A DNA stretch of 64,000 bases from a candidate division TM6 bacterium GW2011_GWE2_42_60 (GTDB taxonomy: Bacteria > Babelota > Babeliae > Babelales > Babelaceae): NCBI GenBank assembly GCA_000996275.1, contig LCEG01000001.1, positions 62,001 through 126,000 on the forward strand. The letters run 5' to 3'. Of the stretch, positions 51,059-59,660 are shown one piece after another. A program made the position numbers and the translations under genes. The notes under the pieces are model-generated. The model was not told where the DNA came from. It did no database searches and saw only the letters and a program-made list of their open reading frames with translations. Each line of letters starts with the position of its first letter. The first letter of the stretch is position 1.

Positions 51059-53263
51059 ATGAAGGTGAATAAGTTTTTTCATAAGGGCTTGGCTGGAGGA
51101 GCTTTCACACTACTTCTGTTGTGCACTTTTGCACGCGCCGAGGTATTTAGTGATTTTGCGCAGGCGCTTGATGGTGTTGCAAAAACTGCAGTTTCCGCAG
51201 AAGCGTCCGGGATGACTGAAGAATCCTTTAAAGACCTCAAGATTGACTATGATTTCGAGGAGATGAGAAAGATCTTTCAAGAGATAGTTAGTGAGTCAGA
51301 TTCAAAGGAAGATGAGCCAAAGAAATCTTCGGAAGAAAGAGAAGAGGACCCGTCTTTAGGTGCTGAGACAGAAAGTTCTGTTGGAGAAGAGAAAAAATCA
51401 GGCGTCTCTTTTTCAGATGAGTCTTTGAACAAAAAAACAGAGAGCAAAGAGGAAAAACAATTTAAGCGGAACAAAGAGCTATATGGCGAACTCTTTCCAC
51501 GTAAAGAGGACCCGTCTTTAGGTGGAAAGACAGAAAGTTCTGTTGGAGAAGAGGGAAAATCAGGAGTCTTTTTGGTCCCAGCGGTGAAAGAACCGCAATC
51601 TCCTGAAATACCAGAATTTATAGAAGAGAAAAAAGAAACTAAGATTGAGCCGAATCCAGAAGCGAAGAAGCTTCCGATTGATGAGCAACTCAAGTTTAAA
51701 AAAGAACAAAAAAAGTCCGAAGAAAAAACGAGTGAGCCTTCATACAAAAATGTGCTGAAGAAGACGGAAAAGGTTGAAAAGACTGAAGAGAAACAACCTG
51801 GTGAAAAAACGATAAAAGTTCCGGAGAAAGAAAAAAACAATTCAAAAATACATACACTTGAAGAGTATGCACAGTGGAAAGAAGAGCTGATTAAAGAAGA
51901 TAAACAACTTATTAATGCTATCAAAGCTATCCCTCCGCTTCAGCGAGATAATGTTTTATTAACGACTTTGTTTGGTGAAAAAGAACCTACTAAAATTCTT
52001 TCAGTGACAGAAAAATTAAGAGAAGCTGCTCGCGCGGGTCTCAAAAAGAGCAACAAAGGAAAAGCTCTTAGCGCCCTTAAATTTACTGACGAAAAAACGG
52101 CAAAAACGGCAATTCTCGCCTTTGGCCGTGTCGAGCCACTTTTAATTGAAGATCTCATAAAAATTTGGCGTGCAAAGAGTGGGGCGTTTGAGGATAAAAA
52201 AGGGTACGGTTTTATCGAAGATCTCTTTAGCTACACGCTTGCAATTTTTAAATACTACTTCCAAGATCTTTGTAATAAAATGCCATATCTCAGAGGAAAA
52301 GCGGCGAGCGATGCGCGTGCCGATATCAACCGTGTTCTTATGTTCTACAAAACAATCTCACCCCTTTTAAGGGAAGCAAAAGTAGCGCAAGATGAAGCGC
52401 GGCTTCTGGAACAAAATATTGATTCAGGCGAAGAGAAATTTATCGATTCGATTGAATCAATTCTTAATGAATTGCGCACGTTGTGCGAAGACCCTTGTAT
52501 CCAAGAAGGGCTTGGTGTTATTGGTTTTACCAAAGAAGAAGTTGAACAAGCACTCAAGTCGGAAAAATCAAACCGAGTCTGGTGCCGTGCTGGGAACTAT
52601 GTATTTAACAATGAAATAAAAGAAGATGATAAAGAGCATACCCCTGAAACAACTATAAAAGAAGTAATTTTTAGTAATGGAAACATTCTTGGTTACAAGA
52701 CTGAAACCGATACAAATTTTGTTCCTGGCGATCCGGAAAAACTTGGCTTGCGATACTATATGCCCTTTAATTTTGATGTAGAAAGAATTCAAAAAATCGT
52801 AGAAGAATTGGTAAAAAATTCTGAAAACACGCAGTCGATTAAGTATCAAGTTTTGAGCATGCAGCTTTTGAACGCTGTTAACACGCTTGTTGGATATGCA
52901 CTTTCTGACAGTACCTGCCCTGTCTGTTTTACTCATTCTTTGGCATTAGATCCACAAAGCGCTTCTACTATGAGCAAGTATTTACAGAGTGCAGAAAATA
53001 TTATCACAACTTTGCCAGAGTCTGTTTCTCGGGAAAAGGCGCTGATGGGGATTAAAGTATTGCTTGAGATTATTAAAAAACAGGTGGAAGTTGACGATAT
53101 AACCACTCATATTGCAACTTATATCGATCAGCCACAATTACAAGAAGAAGAACAAAATAAGTTAAGCAAATTATTGCCTGGTATTCAAGATACTCGTTTA
53201 ATAAACGGTTGCTTCTGGGTTCGTCGTTTTTCTAAAAATGCGAAAAATTGGCTTAACCTTTAA
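51059..53263 (+). CDS. Large secreted K/E-rich protein of unknown function
   Basis: ATG 51059 (MKVNKFFHKGLAGGAFTLLLLCTFARA) follows AAAAAGGAG; the track start ten codons upstream is rejected. Residues ~70-280 are low-complexity and charged, with a duplicated unit EDPSLG(A/G)(E/K)TESSVGEE. The C-terminal ~450 residues form an alpha-helical domain (KAIPPLQRDNVLLTTLFGEKE, FTDEKTAKTAILAFGRVEPLL) with several Cys. No family recognised. The style resembles the K/E-rich paralogues at 29-32 kb, but the C-terminal domain differs. Probably a secreted host-interaction protein. Confidence 0.75.
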   Translation: MKVNKFFHKGLAGGAFTLLLLCTFARAEVFSDFAQALDGVAKTAVSAEASGMTEESFKDLKIDYDFEEMRKIFQEIVSESDSKEDEPKKSSEEREEDPSLGAETESSVGEEKKSGVSFSDESLNKKTESKEEKQFKRNKELYGELFPRKEDPSLGGKTESSVGEEGKSGVFLVPAVKEPQSPEIPEFIEEKKETKIEPNPEAKKLPIDEQLKFKKEQKKSEEKTSEPSYKNVLKKTEKVEKTEEKQPGEKTIKVPEKEKNNSKIHTLEEYAQWKEELIKEDKQLINAIKAIPPLQRDNVLLTTLFGEKEPTKILSVTEKLREAARAGLKKSNKGKALSALKFTDEKTAKTAILAFGRVEPLLIEDLIKIWRAKSGAFEDKKGYGFIEDLFSYTLAIFKYYFQDLCNKMPYLRGKAASDARADINRVLMFYKTISPLLREAKVAQDEARLLEQNIDSGEEKFIDSIESILNELRTLCEDPCIQEGLGVIGFTKEEVEQALKSEKSNRVWCRAGNYVFNNEIKEDDKEHTPETTIKEVIFSNGNILGYKTETDTNFVPGDPEKLGLRYYMPFNFDVERIQKIVEELVKNSENTQSIKYQVLSMQLLNAVNTLVGYALSDSTCPVCFTHSLALDPQSASTMSKYLQSAENIITTLPESVSREKALMGIKVLLEIIKKQVEVDDITTHIATYIDQPQLQEEEQNKLSKLLPGIQDTRLINGCFWVRRFSKNAKNWLNL

Positions 53264-53281
53264 TTTTTTGGCTAAGTTTAC

Positions 53282-53317
53282 GGGGCGGTGTGCATTTGTA
53301 CATCGCCTCTTTTTTTA
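53282..53317 (+). terminator. Intrinsic terminator after the K/E-rich secreted protein
   Basis: GGGGCGGTGT pairs with ACATCGCCTC (with G-T wobbles) around a short loop and is followed by TTTTTTT, starting about 20 bases after the stop codon. Confidence 0.75.
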
Positions 53318-53407
53318 TATGAAAAAAGCAAGAGATTGTGGCTCTTTTTTTTGTTTTTTATAAAAAAGGCGCAAGCTTCCGTCTTTTGAGAAGAATGCGA
53401 GAAAGTC

Positions 53408-53435
53408 TTGAGTTCACGCCCCCCCCTTTTATAAA
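53408..53435 (+). promoter_or_regulatory. Predicted lon promoter
   Basis: TTGAGT (53408-53413), 16 bases including a C8 run, TATAAA (53430-53435). It lies between a terminator and lon, giving a leader of about 70 bases. I see no CIRCE element; a heat-shock sigma motif (CTTGAG with C-rich downstream) is possible but not convincing. Confidence 0.45.
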
Positions 53436-53511
53436 CTCAATGTGGGGATAAACGATACACGGTTGTGAAGATTACTTTAAGGCCGCGTACTCAGGATTAG
53501 GGGGAGTGACG

Positions 53512-55857
53512 ATGAAATTGTCCGAGACGAGTGTTCAAAATGCAATACCACCACATTTACCAGTTGTTCCAACTATAGATGTTGTGGTTTTTCCACATAT
53601 GATCATACCGCTCCTTGTGGTTGATGAACGTATTATTAAGGGGGTTGAAGAGGCCCTACAAAACGATTCAAAAACCGTGCTGCTTCTAGCGGCAAAAAAG
53701 GAGTCTTCTTCAGGAGATACAATTGGAACTGAGGATCTGTACCAAATCGGTACGGTTGCCTCATTGATGCGACTTATTAAAATACCGGATGGGAGCATAA
53801 AAATTCTTGTCCAGGGTATCTGTAGGGCGCAGGTAACTGACATTGTTTCAAAAGATTCAATGTTACATGCGAGCATTAAGCCACTTGAGCTTTCTGTCGA
53901 TGAACATTCAGCAGAATTGGCCGCACAGATTCGCAATATAAAATCAGTTGCCGAGCAGATGGCAAGCTCTGGGCAGTCACCAACGCCAGACTTTCATCTG
54001 ATTCTTTCAAAAATGCACGATGCTGAAAAAATTGCCGATTTTGTTTTATCGCATTTGACCCTTTCAGTTATGCAAGCACAAGAACTTTTAGAAAAAGAAT
54101 TCTTTGTTAATTTTCTCGAGGGACTTTATCGTCACCTTGCAAAAGAGATTGAAGTTGCTGAAGTGCAAGAGCGCATTAAACATCGCACACGGGATTCGAT
54201 GAACCAAGCTCAAAAAGAGTTTTATCTTCGCGAACAGATGAAAGCAATTCGCAAAGAACTGGGCGAGGGTGATACGGACGATATCAGTGGTTATCGTGAA
54301 AAACTTCTACAGGCAAGTATTGCTGAAGAATCAAAACAAGAAGTTGAACGTCAGATCAATCGTCTTGAAAAAACAGCCGCAGATTCTATGGAAGCTGCCG
54401 TAATTCGCAACTACCTTGATCTTGTTTTTGCTCTTCCATGGGGTGTTTCGACAAAAGATAATCTTTTGATTGACCATGCAAAAAAGGTTTTGGACGAAGA
54501 TCACTTTGGACTGCAAGAGGTCAAGGATCGTATTCTCGATTTTATCTCAGTACGTGTACTTAACAAAACGGGAAATGCACCTATTCTCTGCCTTGCAGGG
54601 CCTCCGGGGACCGGTAAAACATCATTAGGCAGTTCGATAGCGCGCGCGCTTGGTCGTTCATATTATAGAGTTGCTCTTGGTGGCATTAAAGATGAGGCGG
54701 AAATTCGCGGGCATCGTCGCACATATGTTGGTGCGATGCCGGGCCGCTTTATTCAGGGAATTCGTAAAGCGGGTTCAATGAATCCGGTTATTATTATTGA
54801 TGAAATCGATAAGATTGGAAATGATTTTAGAGGCGATCCTTCAGCTGCGCTTTTGGAGCTTTTGGATCCGCAACAAAATAAATCTTTTTATGATAACTAC
54901 TTGGGTATTCCTTTTGATCTTTCGGGAGCTCTTTTTATTGCTACGGCTAATGATATTGGTACGATTTCAGAGCCATTACGCGACCGGATGGAAATTATTA
55001 CCTTGGCGGGTTATTCTCCTGAAGAAAAGAGAGAAATTGCAAAACGGCATCTCCTCAAGGGTAATTGCCTTGATGCAGGGCTCTTACCTGAGCAGTTTAA
55101 GATTGAAGACTCTGTTCTTGACGATGTTATTTTGAATTACACTCGTGAGTCCGGCGTTCGCGAGCTTGATCGTTTAATTAAAAAACTATGCTCTAAAGTT
55201 GCACGTTCGCTTGTTGAAAAAAACGAGCTTATTGTGTTCTCAAACGTAAATCTCGATCTTGGTCTTGGTCCACGGAAATATGAGGAAGAGAGTTACGACA
55301 AACTGTCAAAGGTTGGAGTCACGAATGGACTTGCCTGGACGAGTGCAGGAGGCGAAATCATTAAAATCGAAGCAGTCACCATGAAAGGGAGCGGAAAGCT
55401 CATCTTGACGGGAAGACTGGGCGAGGTGATGAAAGAGTCGGCGCAAGCCGCATTAAGTTATGCACGGGCCCATGCGGATGATTTTGGTATTCCGAGCAAA
55501 ATGTTTGTTGACTATGATCTGCATATTCATGTGCCTGCAGGTGGTGTTCCTAAAGATGGGCCTTCGGCAGGAATTACGATTCTTTCATCGATGCTTTCTG
55601 CCTTAACACAACGTCCTATCAATGCAGAGTATGCGATGACAGGAGAAATTGATCTTCAGGGTGACGTGATGCCTATCGGTGGACTTAAAGAAAAGATTCT
55701 TGCCGCAAAACGGAATAAGATTAACCATCTCATTTTGCCTTTGCGCAACAAAAAGGATCTGGTTGGTCTTGAAGAGGTTACAACTAACGTTGATATTACC
55801 TGGGTTGAGCATGCAAATGAGGTTTTAAGTCGTGTCTTAATGGCGAAACCAGCATGA
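53512..55857 (+). CDS. lon: ATP-dependent protease La (Lon)
   Basis: The ~781-residue protein has the N-terminal substrate-binding domain (LPVVPTIDVVVFPHMIIPLLV), an AAA+ module with Walker A LAGPPGTGKTSLG and Walker B IIIDEIDKIG, and a C-terminal protease domain. The catalytic Ser is in PKDGPSAGITI, and the Lys in GGLKEKILAAKR. It is a full-length soluble LonA that degrades misfolded and regulatory proteins. ATG 53512 is preferred over the GTG two codons earlier because of the GGGGGAG spacing. It overlaps the kinase start. Confidence 0.96.
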   Translation: MKLSETSVQNAIPPHLPVVPTIDVVVFPHMIIPLLVVDERIIKGVEEALQNDSKTVLLLAAKKESSSGDTIGTEDLYQIGTVASLMRLIKIPDGSIKILVQGICRAQVTDIVSKDSMLHASIKPLELSVDEHSAELAAQIRNIKSVAEQMASSGQSPTPDFHLILSKMHDAEKIADFVLSHLTLSVMQAQELLEKEFFVNFLEGLYRHLAKEIEVAEVQERIKHRTRDSMNQAQKEFYLREQMKAIRKELGEGDTDDISGYREKLLQASIAEESKQEVERQINRLEKTAADSMEAAVIRNYLDLVFALPWGVSTKDNLLIDHAKKVLDEDHFGLQEVKDRILDFISVRVLNKTGNAPILCLAGPPGTGKTSLGSSIARALGRSYYRVALGGIKDEAEIRGHRRTYVGAMPGRFIQGIRKAGSMNPVIIIDEIDKIGNDFRGDPSAALLELLDPQQNKSFYDNYLGIPFDLSGALFIATANDIGTISEPLRDRMEIITLAGYSPEEKREIAKRHLLKGNCLDAGLLPEQFKIEDSVLDDVILNYTRESGVRELDRLIKKLCSKVARSLVEKNELIVFSNVNLDLGLGPRKYEEESYDKLSKVGVTNGLAWTSAGGEIIKIEAVTMKGSGKLILTGRLGEVMKESAQAALSYARAHADDFGIPSKMFVDYDLHIHVPAGGVPKDGPSAGITILSSMLSALTQRPINAEYAMTGEIDLQGDVMPIGGLKEKILAAKRNKINHLILPLRNKKDLVGLEEVTTNVDITWVEHANEVLSRVLMAKPA

Positions 55858-56969
55858 TGAAAAAGTCGTTTATCTTGACTCTTGGAAGCGCAACCTGTGA
55901 CCTGTTTATTGACGCGGGTAGTGTCAAACAGCAAGAAAAATCAACAAAGAAGCAGATTTGTGTTGAAGAGGGAATCAAGGTTGAGGTCATGTCTCTTGAC
56001 CGAATGGCGGGCGGTGGCGCGCTGAACGCTGCGCGTACATTGGCAAAGCTTGGGTTTCTGGTTAAAGCATTCTGCAAAATAGCGCAGGATGATGCGGGCC
56101 GCGTGATAACGGATGAGATGACGACACTGGGTGTTGACTTTTCTTCCGCGATTACCAACGCGTCAGTGCCAACCGCGACATCGTTTGTTTTACGGGCGGA
56201 ATCTGGCAACCATCCTATTCTTGCTTACCGTGGTGCAAATGAAACGATTGAAGAGAAAGATTTGCCATGGCAATTGCTCGAAACAGCGGCTGGGCTTTAC
56301 ATAGCCCCACTGGGAGGTGCGGCAGCAGATTTACTGCCGCGCATCGCACAGCGTGGTTTTGATCGTGATATACTGGTACTCCATAACCCAAACGAGTATC
56401 AATTGACTCATAAGATTGAATCTTTGATTGAGGCGTTGCCCTTTATTTCTCTTTTGGTGCTTAATGCGCGGGAAGCACGTCTGCTTTTTAAATTTTTCTT
56501 AATGCATGCTGATATTGAGCACCCAAAGCCGGGGGGGAAACAACAGCTTCCCCATGAACTTTTTAATGAGCTTCTTTTGCTTGATGGCCATCGCTTTTCT
56601 TTTGAAGATTTTGCAAAAATAGTACTTGATTATGGGGTTCAAACGGTTGTGGTGACGAATGGGGCCGAAGGGGTCTATGCAGCAACTGATTCAGCAAAGA
56701 ACTCAGGAGACGCAGGATCGTTGTTTTTTTGCCCCAGCAAAAAAGTATCTGTTTACAATACGGTTGGAGCAGGAGACACGTTTGGCTCGACACTGTTTGG
56801 AGCACTTTTTTCAGGATGTCCTTTAGAAAAAGCGCTTGCCTGTGCGACGCTCAACAGCGCTGCGCTTTTAGAAAGCAAAACTCTTCCGCCGCATCTTTTA
56901 ACGATGGGCGAACTCGAAGCACAACTTGAAAAAGTTGACGGGACAGCATTTCGCTCTTCATGGAGTTAA
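55854..56969 (+). CDS. PfkB-family carbohydrate kinase
   Basis: The ~371-residue protein shows PfkB signatures: GGGALNAARTLAKLGF near residue 45 (first signature), DDAGRVITDEM, and NTVGAGDTFGSTLFGAL near 300 with the catalytic Asp and anion hole. It is ribokinase/adenosine kinase-like, but the sugar or nucleoside substrate cannot be fixed from sequence alone. It begins inside the lon stop (ATGATGA), so the two are coupled, an uncommon pairing. It converges on atpG with almost no gap. Confidence 0.88.
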   Translation: MMKKSFILTLGSATCDLFIDAGSVKQQEKSTKKQICVEEGIKVEVMSLDRMAGGGALNAARTLAKLGFLVKAFCKIAQDDAGRVITDEMTTLGVDFSSAITNASVPTATSFVLRAESGNHPILAYRGANETIEEKDLPWQLLETAAGLYIAPLGGAAADLLPRIAQRGFDRDILVLHNPNEYQLTHKIESLIEALPFISLLVLNAREARLLFKFFLMHADIEHPKPGGKQQLPHELFNELLLLDGHRFSFEDFAKIVLDYGVQTVVVTNGAEGVYAATDSAKNSGDAGSLFFCPSKKVSVYNTVGAGDTFGSTLFGALFSGCPLEKALACATLNSAALLESKTLPPHLLTMGELEAQLEKVDGTAFRSSWS

Positions 56970-56970
56970 T

Positions 56971-57816
56971 TTACGCCAACCCGCTCATAAGGTCGATAAG
57001 CTCTCGCGTAATTGAGGCTTGTCGAAGCTTGTTGTAGTCGCGATACATAGTTTCGAGAACTTTTTGTGCGTTATTTGAAGATGAATCCATGGAGACAAAC
57101 CGTGCCGCATGCTCTGCAATAAGCGAGTTAAACAAAAGTTCTTCGAGTCGAATTTTGATAAATGATTGTTCAAGGAAGGCTTGAATGCTTGGAGCTGAAT
57201 TGTCATAGATGCGCTCACTTGAGCCTGAAGTTGGCGCTAATTCTGGTGAAACCGTATCATCATAGGGAGCAGGAACTTCAATAACCGTTTTGATGGGTTG
57301 TTGGATAAAAAAAGATTGAGGATAGCTGCTAAAAATAGTGACCTGTGTATAGCCAGTCTGACCAAAAATATGTTCACAAAGCTCTTTTGAAATTGCAAAA
57401 AAATTTGAAGCGCTAAAAAGTGGAAAGGAATAGTGTAAGGGGTATTTTGGGGAGAGTTGTTCGATAATCTTCTTACCGATCGCAATGGTGTTGCCAGGTG
57501 ATGCATGATGATTCTCTTGTTCAAAAAAACGAAACAACCGAATATTAAAAGCACCACAAAGGCCTTTTTGAGCGCCAATGACGATGGTAAGATGGCGAGA
57601 GTCTCTTGGTTGCTGGGTTTGCGTTACAAACTGTGCGCAATCATCTTTTACCAGCGTGCTAATCGTTTCAAGTTCTTGGCGGTACCGAGTAAGAAGCGAC
57701 TGGCGCTTGTGAAGGCGTGTATGTGTTGACATAGAGGTCAATCGCATAGCATGCGTAGTTTTTTGAATGAGCTCAACGGTTTTTATGCGTTGACGGAGTT
57801 GTATTATATGTGACAT
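56971..57816 (-). CDS. atpG: ATP synthase F1 gamma subunit
   Basis: The ~281-residue protein has the conserved N-terminal coil (LRQRIKTVELIQKTTHAMRLTSM), the GAQKGLCGAFN loop, and the C-terminal helix (NNAQKVLETMYRDYNKLRQASITRELIDL) that rotates inside the alpha/beta ring. ATG 57816 (MSHIIQLRQ) is well spaced from AAAGGA; the track starts at a GTG two codons upstream. No other ATP synthase gene is adjacent, so the operon is broken up in this genome. Some central segments are divergent. Confidence 0.92.
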   Translation of the reverse strand: MSHIIQLRQRIKTVELIQKTTHAMRLTSMSTHTRLHKRQSLLTRYRQELETISTLVKDDCAQFVTQTQQPRDSRHLTIVIGAQKGLCGAFNIRLFRFFEQENHHASPGNTIAIGKKIIEQLSPKYPLHYSFPLFSASNFFAISKELCEHIFGQTGYTQVTIFSSYPQSFFIQQPIKTVIEVPAPYDDTVSPELAPTSGSSERIYDNSAPSIQAFLEQSFIKIRLEELLFNSLIAEHAARFVSMDSSSNNAQKVLETMYRDYNKLRQASITRELIDLMSGLA

Positions 57817-57980
57817 GGTCACGTCCTTTAGCGCAAGGCTACTCTTTTTATGGTATTCTACAGTAATGATAGACCATACTTATTCTACTATAGAGCGGAG
57901 ATGGTTTTTGCGCAATAAGCTGCGCTTTTTTCTTTAAAAGTATTATAAAATCGGGTGTTTAAAGGGGGAGTTTTGGGGGA

Positions 57981-58574
57981 ATGGTTTTATTGATTGATGG
58001 TTATAATGTTTTACGAGTTGGGGAAGTGTCTCGTGAACAGAGTGATCGCGAAATACGGTGCTTTTTGCGACGGGTTGCAACCTATGCATCCGCTAAAAAG
58101 CACGAAGCAATTGTCGTGTTCGATGGAGGTTTAAGCCCACATCCAAAACGGTGTTTTGAAGACGGCGTTACCATCATTTACGCCGGGCATTACCAGCGAG
58201 CTGATGATGAGATTATGCGATTGTTACATACCTATCAACCAGGAAGTCTTCTTGTTATTTCTTCAGATCATGAAATAGAGAACTGCGCGCATGGTGCAGG
58301 AGTTGTTACCATGGATGCTCTTGCATTCCGACAACTTTTATGGGATAAAGGGACCCTGTTAAAGGGTAAGGCGAGTGGATTAAAGGCAGCGCCGGGTCAG
58401 GCTCAAAAGCGTACTGGGCATAAAAGTTCACCAGAAATCGATGCGCTTATGGAACAAGCTTCTTCTAAAATGATGGTAAAATGGGATGATATGGAGCCAG
58501 CTTTAAAAGAAAAACATGAAAATAAAAAGTCGAAGCGTGAACGTGAACTTGAACGGGTGATCAAAAAGCTATGA
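57981..58574 (+). CDS. NYN-domain (YacP/Rae1-like) ribonuclease
   Basis: The 197-residue protein has the PIN-like NYN fold of the YacP family: LLIDGYNVLR (first acidic residue), VVFDGG, YAGHYQRADDEIMRLLH and VISSDHEIENCAHGAG with further acidic residues. B. subtilis Rae1 cleaves mRNA in the ribosomal A site. The C-terminus is a lysine-rich tail (KENKKSKRERELERVIKKL-like) that may bind RNA or ribosomes. Its stop overlaps tsaE by four bases. Confidence 0.85.
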   Translation: MVLLIDGYNVLRVGEVSREQSDREIRCFLRRVATYASAKKHEAIVVFDGGLSPHPKRCFEDGVTIIYAGHYQRADDEIMRLLHTYQPGSLLVISSDHEIENCAHGAGVVTMDALAFRQLLWDKGTLLKGKASGLKAAPGQAQKRTGHKSSPEIDALMEQASSKMMVKWDDMEPALKEKHENKKSKRERELERVIKKL

Positions 58575-59011
58575 AAAAAATATATGACAATACAATATGT
58601 GGGATAGAAGAAAATCTTGGAGAAAATCTTATTGATCGACTCTATCAAGAACTTAAACAGACGGCCGTTTTTGCCCTTTCGGGGCCTTTGGGCGCAGGGA
58701 AGACAACGCTCGTTCAGGGATTGCTTGCACGTGCTGGAATTACCGATTCTATTCAGAGTCCAACCTATACGTATGTTATTCCTTATACTGCTCCTGATGG
58801 AACGATTTTTTATCATTTTGATCTCTATCGGTTAAATTCTCTTGAAGATTTTGTCTATTCAGGTTTTGATGAATATCTTTTTCAACCGGGAAGTAGGGCT
58901 CTTATTGAATGGCCCGAAATTATTAAGCCTCTTTTGACTCATGATACCTGTTTTATCGAGCTTGATTATGAAAGTGCTAGTTCTCGGCGGATATCTGCTT
59001 TTTGTATCTAA
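58571..59011 (+). CDS. tsaE: tRNA threonylcarbamoyladenosine biosynthesis ATPase TsaE
   Basis: The 146-residue protein carries the P-loop SGPLGAGKTTLVQGLL, SPTYTYV, FYHFDLYRL and the C-terminal ALIEWPEII, all diagnostic of TsaE/YjeE. It works with TsaB and TsaD to make t6A at position 37 of ANN-decoding tRNAs. tsaB and tsaD are not in the window. It is coupled to the NYN nuclease gene (ATGA overlap). Confidence 0.94.
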   Translation: MKKIYDNTICGIEENLGENLIDRLYQELKQTAVFALSGPLGAGKTTLVQGLLARAGITDSIQSPTYTYVIPYTAPDGTIFYHFDLYRLNSLEDFVYSGFDEYLFQPGSRALIEWPEIIKPLLTHDTCFIELDYESASSRRISAFCI

Positions 59012-59088
59012 TAGTTTACTGTTGTGAAAAAAGGCATTTTGTGTAAGCTCCTTACTGTTTTAGGTAAACAAAAAAAACAGGAGTTTGT

Positions 59089-59589
59089 ATGAAGAAGTAT
59101 ATTACTAGTATTTGTTTGTTGGTGACGTGTTGTATTTTTAATGGCTGCTGTAAAGGGCCGAATAAGCCTACGCCAAAAGAGCTGCAACCTACGTCTACAC
59201 AACCTATAGCCGAAGGAATAAAAAAGATGTCTCGCGAAACGTTTGCATCCGGTCTTATCAAAGAAATTACTACCCCTGGAGACGAGTCGGCCGCTCGGCC
59301 TGCGAAGGGACAACGAATTTCAGTACACTATACTGGCTATCTTAACGAGAATGGTGTTACTGGTCGTAAATTTGATAGCAGTGTTGACCGTGGAACTCCG
59401 TTTGTTTTTGAGGTAGGTGTTGGTCAGGTTATTCGTGGTTGGGATGAAGGTCTTGCCAGTATGAAAAAAGGTGAAAAAGCGCGCCTACTAATACCTGCAG
59501 AACTTGGCTACGGTGCTCGAGGCGCTGGAGCAGTTATTCCACCAAATGCAAATCTTATTTTTGATGTGGAATTATTAGAAATTCTGTAA
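59089..59589 (+). CDS. FKBP-type peptidyl-prolyl isomerase, predicted lipoprotein
   Basis: An N-terminal lipobox-like signal (ICLLVTCCIFNGCC) precedes a linker and a C-terminal FKBP domain of about 105 residues: GQRISVHYTGYL, GRKFDSSVDRGTPFVFEVG, QVIRGWDEGLASMKKGEKARL, IPAELGYGARGAGAVIPPNA. The active-site residues (Tyr, Phe, Asp, Trp, Ile) are present. It probably folds proteins in the periplasm or at the outer membrane. ATG 59089 follows AGGAG. Confidence 0.92.
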   Translation: MKKYITSICLLVTCCIFNGCCKGPNKPTPKELQPTSTQPIAEGIKKMSRETFASGLIKEITTPGDESAARPAKGQRISVHYTGYLNENGVTGRKFDSSVDRGTPFVFEVGVGQVIRGWDEGLASMKKGEKARLLIPAELGYGARGAGAVIPPNANLIFDVELLEIL

Positions 59590-59590
59590 G

Positions 59591-59658
59591 TTTTCTTATA
59601 AAAAAGAGGGCCTGCTTTTGCACGAACGCAAAAACAGGCCCTCTTTTTTATAAGAAAA
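59591..59658. terminator. Bidirectional terminator with a 31-bp stem
   Basis: Left arm 59591-59621 (TTTTCTTATAAAAAAGAGGG...) and right arm 59628-59658 pair with a single mismatch around a 6-base loop. A-runs and T-runs flank the GC core GAGGGCCTG, so it can stop transcription from both the FKBP gene (+) and the MutS-like gene (-). Confidence 0.9.
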
Positions 59659-59660
59659 TA

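Noticed and set aside
53401-53460. Heat-shock (sigma32 or CIRCE) element before lon
   Set aside because: No TTAGCACTC/GAGTGCTAA pair is present, and the CTTGAG to C-rich spacing does not fit a sigma32 promoter.
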